64,000 bases of DNA from Formicincola oecophyllae (GCF_006542395.2 NZ_CP038231.1:1302001-1366000), one strand, 5' to 3'; positions 1-12,187 are shown, numbered from the stretch's first letter. Made by a program: numbers and translations. The notes: generated from the sequence alone by a model not told the origin.

Positions 1-70
1 CGCTTTTGGTGAAGGTGGGGGGCTGAGCGTAGGCTGGCGGGCATGCTGTGCTAGCCCAAGCGCTTTTTGT

Positions 71-976
71 TCAATCTAAGGTGCCGTCAATGGCAACGCG
101 CAGGGCACGCGCAACGCCTTGGCGTTCCTCCTTCGTTAAGGGCAGGATGGGCAGGGGGGGCTGTGCTTCGGTCAGCCCCAACTCATTGGCGGCCGCATAG
201 GCCACGCGCAGTGAATTGAAGGCACGGTCAAGCATCCAAAGGGGCTGCAGGCGCTCATTAAGGCGCGCCACCTCCCCCCCTTTGCGGGCCAATGCCGCTT
301 TGGTGAGTGCCACACACAGTTCAGGCAACAGGCCAGCTGTCACGCTGTACCAAGTGTCTGCCCCTTCCATTAGGGCGGCGGCAGCGCCCCAATCATCGCT
401 GTAACCGATGGAAAGATGGCTTGTGGCCCCTTCGCGCAGGCTGTTCAGTTCCTCGCGCACGGTACTGGCCAGGGGCAGGGGCGTTTTGAAGGCAGCCACA
501 TTGGGCAGTGCGGTTAGGCGCGCCATCAAGTGCCGGCTGATGCGGAAATGCGTTGTGGTAGGGGTGTTGTACACCACGATAGGCAGATAGGTGGCTTCGC
601 AGACGGCCTTGTAAAGCTCGAAAACCTCATCCTCCGTCAGGGGGGTGTAGGAAAGCGGCGTCAGCAGGAGGGCGTCAGCGCCAGCACGCGCCGCATCCTG
701 GGCCAGGCGAATGGTCTCATCTGTGCGCAGTGACCCCACGCCAGCAATCAGGGGAACCTGACCGCGCACCACCTCTGCCGCTGCGGCGATGGTGCGGGTG
801 CGCTCCTCATGGGCTAGGTAAGGGTAAATGCCTGTGCTCCCGACAATGCCGATGGAATCCACCCCAGCATCAAGCAGGCGTTGGGTCAGGCGCCCAACAC
901 CATCTGTGTCGACAATGCCTTCAGCGTTGGCAGGCGTGATGGGGAAGGCTGACAGGCCACGGAAAAGAGATTTCAT
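71..976 (-). CDS. DHDPS/N-acetylneuraminate lyase-family aldolase
   Basis: A 301-residue class I aldolase of the dihydrodipicolinate synthase superfamily, a TIM barrel that forms a Schiff base with a 2-keto acid such as pyruvate. Visible signatures are the carbonyl-binding Tyr in VVYNTPTTTH and the Schiff-base Lys in VAAFKTPL. The glycine loop reads GSTGIYPYL where true DapA has GTTGE, so the Glu is replaced by Ile. That makes lysine biosynthesis doubtful and another keto-acid aldolase or dehydratase more likely. An in-frame extension of 93 codons exists upstream, but family length and the MKSLFRGLSAFPITP start favour the internal ATG. It stands alone; a non-coding stretch separates it from the next gene. 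Superfamily is sure; substrate is unknown. Confidence 0.8.
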   Translation of the reverse strand: MKSLFRGLSAFPITPANAEGIVDTDGVGRLTQRLLDAGVDSIGIVGSTGIYPYLAHEERTRTIAAAAEVVRGQVPLIAGVGSLRTDETIRLAQDAARAGADALLLTPLSYTPLTEDEVFELYKAVCEATYLPIVVYNTPTTTHFRISRHLMARLTALPNVAAFKTPLPLASTVREELNSLREGATSHLSIGYSDDWGAAAALMEGADTWYSVTAGLLPELCVALTKAALARKGGEVARLNERLQPLWMLDRAFNSLRVAYAAANELGLTEAQPPLPILPLTKEERQGVARALRVAIDGTLD

Positions 977-1460
977 GGGTGGCTCCATTGGAAGGTCTTG
1001 GGGCTGAACAAGCACAGCCACCCCCCCTTTGTGGGCAGCAGCCGTGAAAACGTTGCGCAAGTTAACCAGATAAACAGAAAGATGCGCCACAGGGCGTGGC
1101 GCACAGTAGGTGTGCGTCACCATAGCCAGCAGGGCTTGGGGGGTGAACGGCCACTCAGTGCATAGGGGACATGCGTAGTACGGATTTGGCCCTTGAACCT
1201 TCAAACGCTCAGGCAAAAGCTGCCCAAGGGAAGCCTTGCTGAGGGGCAGGGGCACGGTTGGGGCCTTGCAGCCTTGCTAGCCTTGACCCATGTTCAAGAC
1301 AGTGGCTGGGCTTGGGCAGCTGCCAGCAGGTCACGTGCTGCGCATGGCGTGCTGTTTAACGTGCGGGCCCCTGGTCCCTTCGCCTTGGCATAGTGAACAG
1401 TGCCTTTACTTTGGGGCTGTTTATCACCATGCCTCTCCCTCAGCAAAAAGGAGTGAACCT
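977..1460. other. Non-coding stretch
   Basis: About 480 bases between the divergent aldolase gene and the 74-aa orphan. Reading frames cross it only as extensions or shadows with no family resemblance. A possible sigma-70-type promoter for the downstream gene lies near its right end. Confidence 0.5.
1385..1412 (+). promoter_or_regulatory. Possible promoter of the 74-aa orphan
   Basis: TTGGCA and TACTTT are separated by 16 bases and lie about 50 bases before the ATG at 1461. This is sequence resemblance only; no transcript evidence is available. Confidence 0.3.
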
Positions 1461-1685
1461 ATGAGCACTCATGATGCCTCCAATGACACCATCGACACCT
1501 TGCCCCCTGAGAAACTGCCCCAAGCGGTGAAGTTTGTGGTGTGGGATGGCCCCCAGCTTGAGCGCGAAACAGTGCGTAAACTGCGCGCGCGCCTTTTGGC
1601 CCGCCAGGATGCAGACCACGCTGAGCTGCAGCGTGCTGTGCGCATGTGTGAAAGCTTTCTGGAAGGGCAAAGCCGCCCTGAATAA
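1461..1685 (+). CDS. Small hypothetical protein, 74 aa
   Basis: The ATG is preceded by a good ribosome-binding site (AAAAGGAG, 1446-1453). The product is a charged soluble protein without signal peptide or membrane segment. Its C-terminal half is helical and rich in Arg, Glu and Leu (RKLRARLLARQDADHAELQRA in part), suggesting a short coiled or helical bundle. I do not recognise the family. The strong RBS and the candidate promoter upstream support it being a real gene, transcribed alone between an aldolase gene and a convergent secreted-protein gene. Confidence 0.6.
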   Translation: MSTHDASNDTIDTLPPEKLPQAVKFVVWDGPQLERETVRKLRARLLARQDADHAELQRAVRMCESFLEGQSRPE

Positions 1686-1809
1686 GGGCATTCAGGTGAC
1701 CTGGCCCTTGAGCATATCTGGCCTTGAGCCTTTAGGAACGCCAAAAGGGCACAGAAACGCCGATCGATAGGCGCCACCGTGCCCTTCAGCGGGCTTGAAA
1801 CCGCCGTCC

Positions 1810-2412
1810 TTAAAACGAGTTTGGCCTTTTAGTGGGTATGGCGGCGCTTGGAACGTTTGACGACATGGTGGCGCTTAGTCTTGGCCGTTGACGGTTGGGT
1901 GCCACAGCGCCTTGGCTTTTATAGGCTTTGCCATTCCAGGCCAGGCGCTGGTCGTCATTAACCAGCAAATCTTGCATGCCGTTATGGTAAGTTGGCAGAA
2001 GGGCAATACTGCCATCTACAGCGTCAAGCGCAGGGGCCCACCCTTCAGGGGTGTTGAGCCAAACACTGGTAGTGCAGCCAGCCGACCCACACAGCCACAT
2101 AGACTGCAATTGCACAAACAGCGCCTTGCGCGGGCTGTGCTGCCCCAGGTTGAGCTCCGCCAGCTGGACCGTCACATGGTCATGGTGGGCGTTGGCGTCA
2201 GCGATGTCATCAGCGTTGAGGGTGCGGGCGTCAGCGTCAAGGGCACTTCCAGGCTGGCTTGAAAGCTGCACAGGGATGCTGCCAGCAACAGCTGCTGTCG
2301 CCTGCCCAGGAACTGTTAGCGCAGCAGCCCCTGCCAGAAGGGTGGCTGCTGCCAAAGCCGCCCCCCAGCTGCGAGGCAGGAAAACGCGGGTGATGGGGAA
2401 CCTGGTTTTCAT
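1810..2412 (-). CDS. Secreted hypothetical protein
   Basis: A 200-residue protein that begins with MKTRFP and a classical Sec signal: a basic N-region, a hydrophobic Ala/Leu stretch (WGAALAAATLLAGAAALTV) and a likely cleavage near GQATA|AVAG. The mature part has two close cysteines (WLCGSAGCTTSVWL) that could form a disulfide, then a region suggesting a small beta domain (VWLNTPEGWAP, HNGMQDLLVNDD, LAWNGKAY) and a basic Pro/Arg tail. The ATG at 2412 follows GGAAG; an ORF extension of 11 codons upstream has no RBS. It lies 36 bases after the dioxygenase gene on the same strand, so the two are probably co-transcribed. The GMQDLLVN...WNGKAY pattern resembles small periplasmic proteins of unknown function. 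No function can be given. Confidence 0.65.
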   Translation of the reverse strand: MKTRFPITRVFLPRSWGAALAAATLLAGAAALTVPGQATAAVAGSIPVQLSSQPGSALDADARTLNADDIADANAHHDHVTVQLAELNLGQHSPRKALFVQLQSMWLCGSAGCTTSVWLNTPEGWAPALDAVDGSIALLPTYHNGMQDLLVNDDQRLAWNGKAYKSQGAVAPNRQRPRLSATMSSNVPSAAIPTKRPNSF

Positions 2413-2448
2413 GTGTTTTTCTTCCAGTTCTCTGTGGTGGCCCACAGT

Positions 2449-3198
2449 TTACTCATGCCGCATGGTAATGACCAGCACATCGCGCCATGCTGGCTTGTCC
2501 TCAACCACAGGCTTTACCGGTGTGGCGCCATGATAAACCTTGTGGTCGTTCACAAAAGCCACATCCATGGGGTTGGTGAGGGTGAAATGACCAAGGGGGG
2601 TTTTCTTGTCCAAAGCCGTGATGGTGGTGTCGCCCTGCTGCACATTGCGCCGTTGCACCATCATGGCATAGACCCAATCGACGCCATCGCGGTGCAGTCC
2701 CTCAGGGTTGGGGTTGCCATCCATGCCAGGGGCGGCCTCAATGCGGAACTGGTGCACTTCCACATGCCATGATGGTGGGCGCTTTTCAGGCGCGGTCAAC
2801 GCGTTGGCGCGGCTCAAGGCGGCCTTCAGGCACGCCTGCATGGCAGGGTGGTGGGCGATGTGGTCTTCAATGGGGTTGAACCACCGTTCCACCCCACCAT
2901 TGATGGGGTTGTAATCACGGCTTTGGTAATGGGGCTGGTGTGGTTTGCGCGTCAGAATGGGTTCCTGCCCTTCAGGGCAGCGCACGGAAAAAACCGCATA
3001 GCGGCGGCGGCGGTAACGGCCGCCATCAGCCATGAAGCGGTCAACGCCCAGGTTGTTCCAGCTTTCCGCAAAGCCAGGCCAGTCCTTCAAGCCGTAACCT
3101 TCAAGCCATGGCATGGTCTGCATGGCAGGCGCGTAGCCAAAGCCTTTGCTGGCCAGGTCAGCGCCAAGGGAAGCGGGCACAGGGGGCAGTGCAGTCAT
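2449..3198 (-). CDS. 2-oxoglutarate/Fe(II) dioxygenase family protein
   Basis: A 249-residue protein resembling the 2OG-Fe dioxygenase family that includes amino-acid hydroxylases such as bacterial isoleucine dioxygenase. The iron triad is visible as HRD in GLHRDGVDWV and the distal His in KVYHGATPVKP, with a downstream Arg (AWRDVLVI) suited to bind 2-oxoglutarate. The N-terminal half carries WNNLGVDRFMADGGRYRRRR, typical of this family. The start at 3198 sits behind GGAGG at good spacing; an ATG six codons earlier overlaps that RBS and is less likely. It precedes the secreted orphan on the same strand. Enzyme class is well supported; the substrate is not known. Confidence 0.8.
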   Translation of the reverse strand: MTALPPVPASLGADLASKGFGYAPAMQTMPWLEGYGLKDWPGFAESWNNLGVDRFMADGGRYRRRRYAVFSVRCPEGQEPILTRKPHQPHYQSRDYNPINGGVERWFNPIEDHIAHHPAMQACLKAALSRANALTAPEKRPPSWHVEVHQFRIEAAPGMDGNPNPEGLHRDGVDWVYAMMVQRRNVQQGDTTITALDKKTPLGHFTLTNPMDVAFVNDHKVYHGATPVKPVVEDKPAWRDVLVITMRHE

Positions 3199-3391
3199 GA
3201 TCGGTCCTCCAGACATTCGCTGCCCCGCTTAGGGAGAGGGGGCGCAGGCTGCAAGTGAAACTGGTGCAACCTTTCAACCAGCCCCGCCAGCTGAAGCCCA
3301 TGGGGTGTTGGTCCCAAGCTTGGGGCAGGGCCGCGCCCCAAAGGCACAGCCCTGGGTGACCACACAGGCAAAGCGCTTGTGGCTTGTGCGC

Positions 3392-4654
3392 TTAGAAGGG
3401 GCTATGGGGTGGTTCGGGGTGCAGCAAATGGCCAATCAGGCGCTCTGCCGCTGAAACCGGCCCAAAAAGGGAGGCCAGGTACTTGTAGTACAGCGAGCGG
3501 TGCGCCATGCCGACAATTTTGCCGCACAGCCCCGTGCCGCCGAAATCCTTGTCGCTGGGGGCGACATACCAGGCATCAAAATCACCCAGCATGACGATGA
3601 CGCCACGGTTGTTGAACACGAAATTGCCCGGCTTGCGTCCAGCCAGGAAATCCTGCACCGCGTAGCCAGCGTAGAAGCCCTGCTGGTTGGCTACCTGTGC
3701 TGTGCTGGGTAGTGGCTTCTCAGCAATGGCTGAACAATCCCCAAGGGCGAAGATGGCAGGGTCCTGCGTGGTTTGCAGGGTAGGGCCAACCACCAGCTGG
3801 CCCATGCGGTTGCGCTCCAGCTCAGCGAAGATGGCCGTGCCATCCACAGCTTTGACACCAGCTGCCCACACGCGCACGTCAGCTTCCACGAACTGGCCAC
3901 TTTTCAGCTTGAAGCCCTTGTCGGTGACTTCAGCCACAGCGGTGTGGTCGAGCACCTGATAGCCGATCTTGCTCATTTCGCGCGTCATGCTGACGGAGAC
4001 GTTCTCAGGCATCCTGTTGAGGATGCGCGGCGAAGCTTCCAGCAGGCTTGCGCGGAAGAGCTGCTCGCGGCCTTTTTTGCCCAGCCCCTTGGTGCGGTCG
4101 ATGGCCTCCACGAAGTTGCCGGAGAGCTCAACGCCTGTTGGGCCACCGCCAACCACAGCCACTTTCAGGGGTTCTGAGGTGGCGTGGGCTTTGGCCATGC
4201 CATTCCAGAAGTGGTCGTAAAGAACGCGCGCTTGGTCGACCTTGTCGAGGAACAGGCAGTTATCCTGCGCCCCAGGGGTGCCGAAATCGTTGGAGCGCGC
4301 CCCCATGGAAACGATGAGGGCATCGTATGGCAGGGTAATGCCACCTTCCAGCGTCACGCTTTTGGCGCTGCGGTCAACAGAGGCAGGCTTGTCCTGGACA
4401 AAGGAGAAGTTGAAGCGCCTGGCCAGCTCATCAAAGGGGAAGAGATTGCCCTTGAAAGGCATGGTGCCTGTGGCAAGCTCGTCAAAAAGGGGCTTCCAGA
4501 CATGGACAGCGTTGGGGTCCACCAACGTGACGTGGATGTCTGAACGGCGTTGGAGCGAAATGGCAGCCGCCAGGCCGCCAATGCCACCACCAAGGATGAC
4601 GACGTTCTGGTGGGGGTGGCTTGCGGGGGTGTTGGTGGCGTTGGGCTCTGACAT
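3392..4654 (-). CDS. ndh: Type II NADH:quinone oxidoreductase (NDH-2-like)
   Basis: A 420-residue pyridine-nucleotide-disulfide oxidoreductase. An N-terminal FAD-binding Rossmann motif (VVILGGGIGGLAAA) is followed by a second NAD-binding one (KVAVVGGGPTGVELSGNF) and the FAD-closing motif IFALGDCSAI. The C-terminal segment around RSLYYKYLASLFGP is amphipathic, as expected for NDH-2 monotopic membrane attachment. NDH-2 passes electrons from NADH to ubiquinone without pumping protons, and is a usual entry point in acetic acid bacteria. The start at 4654 has TGAGGAAA upstream; an ATG eight codons earlier (4678) has no RBS. It is transcribed alone. Other flavoproteins such as sulfide:quinone reductase share the fold, but the ALxSMGxR and LxDCS patterns fit NDH-2 best. 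Confidence 0.85.
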   Translation of the reverse strand: MSEPNATNTPASHPHQNVVILGGGIGGLAAAISLQRRSDIHVTLVDPNAVHVWKPLFDELATGTMPFKGNLFPFDELARRFNFSFVQDKPASVDRSAKSVTLEGGITLPYDALIVSMGARSNDFGTPGAQDNCLFLDKVDQARVLYDHFWNGMAKAHATSEPLKVAVVGGGPTGVELSGNFVEAIDRTKGLGKKGREQLFRASLLEASPRILNRMPENVSVSMTREMSKIGYQVLDHTAVAEVTDKGFKLKSGQFVEADVRVWAAGVKAVDGTAIFAELERNRMGQLVVGPTLQTTQDPAIFALGDCSAIAEKPLPSTAQVANQQGFYAGYAVQDFLAGRKPGNFVFNNRGVIVMLGDFDAWYVAPSDKDFGGTGLCGKIVGMAHRSLYYKYLASLFGPVSAAERLIGHLLHPEPPHSPF

Positions 4655-4881
4655 GGCAGGGGTTTCCTCAAGTGTCATGGGGCCGGGGCAGTTGGGCAGG
4701 CCGTGATGGTGTCCCAATCTTGGAAAATCATGGTCGCGGCGGGACCTTCCCCGCAGGCGCTGGTACTTTCCGCGCCCTGACAAAAAATTAAGGTGCGCTT
4801 CAGCCTGATCACCTTAGAGGGGGGGAAAACGTTACTCAAGTGGGGGTGAACCCATTGGAGCCAGGCTGCGCAACCACCTTG

Positions 4882-6117
4882 TCAACTGCGGTAAGAACCG
4901 TTGATGTCGATGTAACCATGGGTCAGGTCGCAGGTCCACATGCACGCTGCGCCATCGCCCATGTTCAAATCTACCAAAATGGTGATTTCAGGCTTTTTCA
5001 TGGCAGCATCGACTGCGCTGCTGTCATAGCCTGGAACAACGGCCCCTTTGTGGGCCACCTCCACCCCGCCCATCCAAATGCTCAAACGATCACGGTCGGC
5101 GGGGACGCCGCTTTTGCCCACAGCCATCACCACCCGTCCCCAATTAGCGTCTTCGCCAGCGATGGCCGTCTTGACGAGGGGCGAGTTGGCGATGGCGCGC
5201 GCGACCTGACGGGCTGCAGCGTCATCCATGGCCCCTTTGACTGCGACCTTGATCAATTTGGTGGCGCCTTCACCATCACGCACCACCATCAGGGCCAGTT
5301 CCTGCAGAAGGCTGTCGAGGGCAGCTTTGAAAGGCCCCAGGTCAGGCTGGCCAGCATGGGTGACGGGAGGGTTGGCCACCTGCCCAGTGGCGAAAAGCAT
5401 CAGCATGTCAGAGGTGGATGTGTCTGAATCCACCGTGATGCTGTTGAAGCTGCCCTGGACGCCTTCATCAAGCAAAGCTTGCAGAACGCCCTGGGGCAGC
5501 GTTGCATCTGTGACGACATAAGCCAGCATGGTCGCCATGTCGGGCGCTACCATGCCAGACCCTTTGGCCATGCCCTGAATGACCACAGGCACGCCGCCAA
5601 TCGTGGTTTCGCGCCTGGCTGCTTTGGGGAAGGTGTCGGTCGTCATGATGGCCCGCACAGCGCCAGCCCAATTGTCGCTGTCCAGTTTAGCGATGGCTTC
5701 TGGCAGGGCCTTGATGATTTTCTCAGCGGGCAGAACTTCCCCGATGACACCGGTGGAAGCTAGGAAGACCTCATCTTCAGGGCAGTGGAGGAAACGGGCC
5801 AAAGCTGCTGCGCTTTGGTTTACGGTTTCCTCCCCAGCTTTGCCTGTGAACACGTTGGCATTGCCTGAATTGACCAAAAGGGCGCGTGCCTGGGGGGATT
5901 TGGCCAGTGCCATGCGGCACCACACCACAGGTGCGCCTGGGCAAGCGTTGCGCGTGTAGACCCCAGCGGCCGTGGTGCCTGGCGCCAGGACAAGCAACAT
6001 CAGGTCATCACGGCCATGGTAGCGAATGCCCGCCTCCACAGCAGCCAGGCGCACACCCTTGACGGGCGGCAAGATGGGGAGAGGTGTGGCCAAGGGGGAG
6101 GTGGCAGTGGCGGCCAT
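4882..6117 (-). CDS. argJ: Bifunctional glutamate N-acetyltransferase / N-acetylglutamate synthase
   Basis: A 411-residue ArgJ that moves acetyl groups from N-acetylornithine to glutamate and can also use acetyl-CoA, driving the cyclic arginine pathway in the cytoplasm. The self-cleavage site is clear: KGSGMVAPDMATMLAYV holds the conserved MATML, in which the Thr becomes the N-terminal nucleophile of the beta chain. The C-terminal ending DLTHGYIDINGSYRS is typical. The ATG follows GAGGA. It lies downstream of the parvulin gene on the same strand, with secA divergent; this neighbourhood is common in Alphaproteobacteria. Length matches the family. Confidence 0.95.
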   Translation of the reverse strand: MAATATSPLATPLPILPPVKGVRLAAVEAGIRYHGRDDLMLLVLAPGTTAAGVYTRNACPGAPVVWCRMALAKSPQARALLVNSGNANVFTGKAGEETVNQSAAALARFLHCPEDEVFLASTGVIGEVLPAEKIIKALPEAIAKLDSDNWAGAVRAIMTTDTFPKAARRETTIGGVPVVIQGMAKGSGMVAPDMATMLAYVVTDATLPQGVLQALLDEGVQGSFNSITVDSDTSTSDMLMLFATGQVANPPVTHAGQPDLGPFKAALDSLLQELALMVVRDGEGATKLIKVAVKGAMDDAAARQVARAIANSPLVKTAIAGEDANWGRVVMAVGKSGVPADRDRLSIWMGGVEVAHKGAVVPGYDSSAVDAAMKKPEITILVDLNMGDGAACMWTCDLTHGYIDINGSYRS

Positions 6118-6316
6118 GGTGGGTCCTCAAGGCAAGGTGGGATTGAAAGGGCCTTGAGCTTACCACCAGCGCGCTCTGCCACCCTAGACGGAAAAAGCCC
6201 CAGCCCTGAAGCCAGCCATGCAAAGGACTCAGCGCTAGGGAGGGAGCTTCACGGCAGCCATGGCCAGCTTGATGGAGCCAGCCCGCTGCTAAATGGTGGA
6301 CCTACTTATTTGGCGC

Positions 6317-7219
6317 TTATTTAGCGGGCACCACTTTGCCGTTGACATCGTAACGGACGACCTTGGCGGCTTTTTGGGCGTTGTCGATGACTTTCTTGAC
6401 ATCATCACGGATCAGGATAGCGCGGATGCGGTCCTTTTCCTGCGCAAAAGAGGGCACGGGGGCTGTGCGTGTGCCCAGCACCTGAATCACATGCCAGCCA
6501 TATTGTGTGTGGACAGGCGTCTGCGAGATGGAGCCGGGCTTCATGGTGAAGGCGGCGTCAGAGAAGGCAGGGATCATGTCGCCGCGCTTAAACCAGCCAA
6601 GATCGCCGCCGTTTTGGGCCGCCGTGCCCTTGTCAGCTGAATCAGCAGCGGCCAGCTTGCTGAAGTCAGCCCCCTTGTCCAGCTGCTTGATGATGGAATC
6701 GGCCTGCTCCTTGGTGTTGACCAAGATGTGACGGGCGTGGATCTCCTCCTCAGGTTTACGGTCAGCATAGTGTTTGTCGTAATAGGCTTTCAGGGCGCTG
6801 TCCGTAATCATGGGGCGCACCTTCTGCTCCAGGTAGGCATTCTGGAGGACGGCATCAGCGGCGGACTGCATAGCAGCTTTCACGTCAGGTTTGTTTTCCA
6901 ACCCATCCTTAATGGCAGCTGCCTGGATGACCTTCTGGTCGATGAGCTGGTTAACAACGATGGGCACCAACACCGTTGGGTTGCTGCGCAAGGACTGGGC
7001 GGCAGGGGGAAGGGACTGAATGGTTTTCTGCACATCGCCAAGGGTGATCTTTTCACCATTCACGCTGGCGATCGTCATGTTGGGGTTCGCGGCAGCCTTG
7101 GCTGGGGCGGCTGGTGCCTGGGGGTTTGCCGCTTGGGCCAAGCTGGGCGCGGTGCTGAGCGCGCACAGTGCCAAAGCCGCGCCAGAGAAGATGGAATGGG
7201 AAAGGCGTTTATGCCGCAT
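6317..7219 (-). CDS. Periplasmic parvulin-type peptidyl-prolyl isomerase
   Basis: A 300-residue exported foldase. The N-terminus (MRHKRLSHS followed by a hydrophobic stretch ending LAQA) is a Sec signal. An Ala/Pro-rich linker leads to a SurA/PrsA-like N-terminal helical domain (residues ~50-165) with a single parvulin domain after it (residues ~170-275), marked by ARHILVNT, GGDLGWFKRGDMIPAF and TQYGWHVIQV. It probably assists folding of outer-membrane or periplasmic proteins. The ATG at 7219 is preceded by GAGG. The divergent secA gene links it to protein export. Gene names vary (prsA, ppiC, nifM-like), so no symbol is given. Confidence 0.9.
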   Translation of the reverse strand: MRHKRLSHSIFSGAALALCALSTAPSLAQAANPQAPAAPAKAAANPNMTIASVNGEKITLGDVQKTIQSLPPAAQSLRSNPTVLVPIVVNQLIDQKVIQAAAIKDGLENKPDVKAAMQSAADAVLQNAYLEQKVRPMITDSALKAYYDKHYADRKPEEEIHARHILVNTKEQADSIIKQLDKGADFSKLAAADSADKGTAAQNGGDLGWFKRGDMIPAFSDAAFTMKPGSISQTPVHTQYGWHVIQVLGTRTAPVPSFAQEKDRIRAILIRDDVKKVIDNAQKAAKVVRYDVNGKVVPAK

Positions 7220-7748
7220 GGGAAACCTCAGTGATGACAGGCACCCGCTGGGGGCACCGGGGGACGCGTCCTTGGGGACTTGATGATGGGGCTGTGAGCC
7301 TACTGGCGCCATGGCGCTGCCAGGTGAAGTGGGCCGCACTGGCTTGGCAGCATGTTGGCCCCTGCGCACGGGGCTGGGCTGGCCCTGTGGTCCCTAAGGC
7401 TCTGCCCACAAGTCCAAGGTGCCAGGGCAGCCCCATAATGTTCGTGCTCATGTGCAGGCTGCACCATGGCAAAGCTCATGGCGCGCTGCAAGGGATGGAA
7501 GGCGCCTTATTGTGCTGCCCTGAACTGCACCCTGGCACTGTGCGATGCCCCCCAGCCCTGTTGCGCAGGTGAAACAGTGCCTTGCGCTGGCGGGTGGGGG
7601 TGCTTATCTCCAAGCACAGGGGCCATGCTGCCCAAAGGCCGTGACGTGCTTGATTGGCGGCAGTCCCTTCAACGATGCGGCATGTTCAGTCCAGCGCCCG
7701 CACCCCAAAACCGCCACCCCAAGCCTGCCGGGAGTTCAGCAGACCCTC
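7220..7748. other. Divergent intergenic region, parvulin / secA
   Basis: About 530 bases between two divergent export genes. Frames that cross it are GC-driven shadows or N-terminal extensions of secA with no homology. It must hold both promoters and a long secA leader, but I could not single out a convincing regulatory structure. Confidence 0.5.
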
Positions 7749-10487
<2,739 letters not shown>

Positions 10488-10504
10488 AAACGCTCTCTGA
10501 CCTT

Positions 10505-10534
10505 ACCTGCCAGGCCCCAACCCGGTTGGCAGGT
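10505..10534 (+). terminator. Hairpin after secA
   Basis: ACCTGCCA and TGGCAGGT form a perfect 8-bp stem just after the secA stop codon. The T-run that follows is broken (about 20 bases later, CTTTTG), so it could be a weak terminator or a 3' stabiliser. Confidence 0.4.
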
Positions 10535-10629
10535 GGGGTGGCGCTTTTGTAAGAACGCCTGAAGCAGCCCTACTGGCTGAAACAACAAGCAACCTTACCC
10601 CTAATCTGAACGAGGCAAGCAGGAACGAC

Positions 10630-11382
10630 ATGGCAGGACATTCCAAATTCAAGAACATCATGCACCGCAAAGGCGCCCAGGACGCCAAGCGCGCCAAGCA
10701 GTTTGCCAAAGTCATCCGCGAAATCACGGTTGCGGCGCGCTCTGGCCTGCCAGACCCTGCCATGAACCCACGCCTGCGCGCTGCCATGATTTCAGCGCGT
10801 GAGGTCAACATGCCCAAAGACGTAGTGGAGCGCGCTGTTGCTAAAGCTTCGGGCGCGGCTGGCGGCGATGATTACAGCGAAGTCCGCTATGAGGGCTACG
10901 GCCCAGCCGGCGTGGCCGTGATTGTGGAGAGCCTGACCGACAACCGCAACCGCACGGCCTCTGACGTGCGCGCCGCCTTCTCCAAATTTGGTGGCTCGCT
11001 GGGGGAGACAGGCTCTGTGGGCTTCATGTTCGACCGCATTGGCGTTGTGGCTTATGACGCTGACGCTGCCAATGAGGAGGACATGCTTGAAGGCGCCATT
11101 GAGGCAGGCGCTGATAACGCGGAGCTGACAGAGGACGGCCACGAGGTCACCTGCGCGCCAGAGCAGCTCAACAATGTGCGTGAAGCCCTGGAAAAGCGCT
11201 TTGGCGAGCCACGCTCTGCCAAATTTGATTGGCGCCCTACCACCACGACCATGCTTGATGAGGAAAAGGCCCGCACGGTCCTCAAACTCATTGACGTTCT
11301 TGAGGAGAATGATGATGTGCAGTCCGTCTACGCCAATTTTGAGATCCCCGATGACGTCGCCGAACGCTTGAGCCAGGACTAA
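10630..11382 (+). CDS. yebC: YebC/PmpR-family protein
   Basis: A 250-residue member of the YebC/TACO1 family. The hallmark N-terminus [21 protein letters not shown] and the later [14 protein letters not shown] and GSVGFMF motifs (in pieces: [11 protein letters not shown]) are intact. Members have been described as DNA-binding regulators and as translation factors that relieve stalling at polyproline. It sits directly before ruvC, as in many proteobacteria. The usual E. coli-type start and length fit. Confidence 0.93.
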   Translation: MAGHSKFKNIMHRKGAQDAKRAKQFAKVIREITVAARSGLPDPAMNPRLRAAMISAREVNMPKDVVERAVAKASGAAGGDDYSEVRYEGYGPAGVAVIVESLTDNRNRTASDVRAAFSKFGGSLGETGSVGFMFDRIGVVAYDADAANEEDMLEGAIEAGADNAELTEDGHEVTCAPEQLNNVREALEKRFGEPRSAKFDWRPTTTTMLDEEKARTVLKLIDVLEENDDVQSVYANFEIPDDVAERLSQD

Positions 11383-11391
11383 CGCAGGCCG

Positions 11392-12123
11392 GTGGTGTGG
11401 CGAGAGGACCCAACCTCTTTGAAAAGCCATGTTAGGGAAGGCCAAGTTAGGCCAGCCTCCTCCAGGGCAGTTGCTGGCGTGCGGCTTTTGGGGGTGGATC
11501 CGGGCTTGCGCTACACAGGTTGGGGTGTGGTTGAATGTGTCGGCAACAGGATGTTTTACCGTGCTAGCGGCATCATCACGCCAGACGTCAAATTGCCCAT
11601 GGGGCAACGCCTGTGGCGCCTGCATGAAGGGTTGTGGGACGTCATCACCCAGCAAAACCCCCATGAGGTGGCGGTGGAGGAAACTTTTGTCAACACCAAC
11701 CCCGCCACAAGCCTGCGCTTGGGGCAGGCACGCGGCGTCATCCTTATGACGCCTGCCAGGGCGGGATTGGTGGTGGCTGAATACAGCGCGCTGCGCATTA
11801 AGCAAGCTGTGGTGGGCACTGGCCGTGCCAGCAAGGAACAGGTGGCGCAGATGGTCACACGTCTTCTGCCTGGCGCCAGCCCAAGGCGTTCTGATGAAGC
11901 CGATGCCCTGGCAGTGGCCATTTGCCACGCCCACCACCGCCAAGCGCCTGTCCAGGCGGTAACGTCCAGAGCTAGTGCCAAGCAGGTGATGCTTCCTTCC
12001 CAGCGGCACAGCCCTGTTGCGCCAGCGGCGGCCATGCTGGCCCGCTTGGTGGCTGAAGTCGGCAGGGACTCTGGAAAGGCCACAACCTTGCCAAGCAGGC
12101 CACGGCGGCGCAAATGCAGGTGA
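11392..12123 (+). CDS. ruvC: Holliday junction resolvase RuvC
   Basis: An endonuclease that cuts Holliday junctions with RuvAB. Catalytic acids are visible: Asp in LLGVDPGLRYTGWGVV, Glu in AVEETFVNTN and the Asp pair in SDEADALAVAICHAHH. The ORF opens with GTG at 11392, which would give about 30 extra N-terminal residues. RuvC normally starts four or five residues before the first Asp, so an in-frame GTG at 11479 is a serious alternative; neither has a strong RBS. The C-terminus carries a basic, Ala/Arg-rich tail beyond the usual end. It lies between yebC and ruvA. Confidence 0.9.
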   Translation: MVWREDPTSLKSHVREGQVRPASSRAVAGVRLLGVDPGLRYTGWGVVECVGNRMFYRASGIITPDVKLPMGQRLWRLHEGLWDVITQQNPHEVAVEETFVNTNPATSLRLGQARGVILMTPARAGLVVAEYSALRIKQAVVGTGRASKEQVAQMVTRLLPGASPRRSDEADALAVAICHAHHRQAPVQAVTSRASAKQVMLPSQRHSPVAPAAAMLARLVAEVGRDSGKATTLPSRPRRRKCR

Positions 12124-12187
12124 GGCGCTGGCTACTGTTCCTTGGGGGAGATCTTGCCCAGAGCCGGCGTGAAAAGTGGGGGGACAA

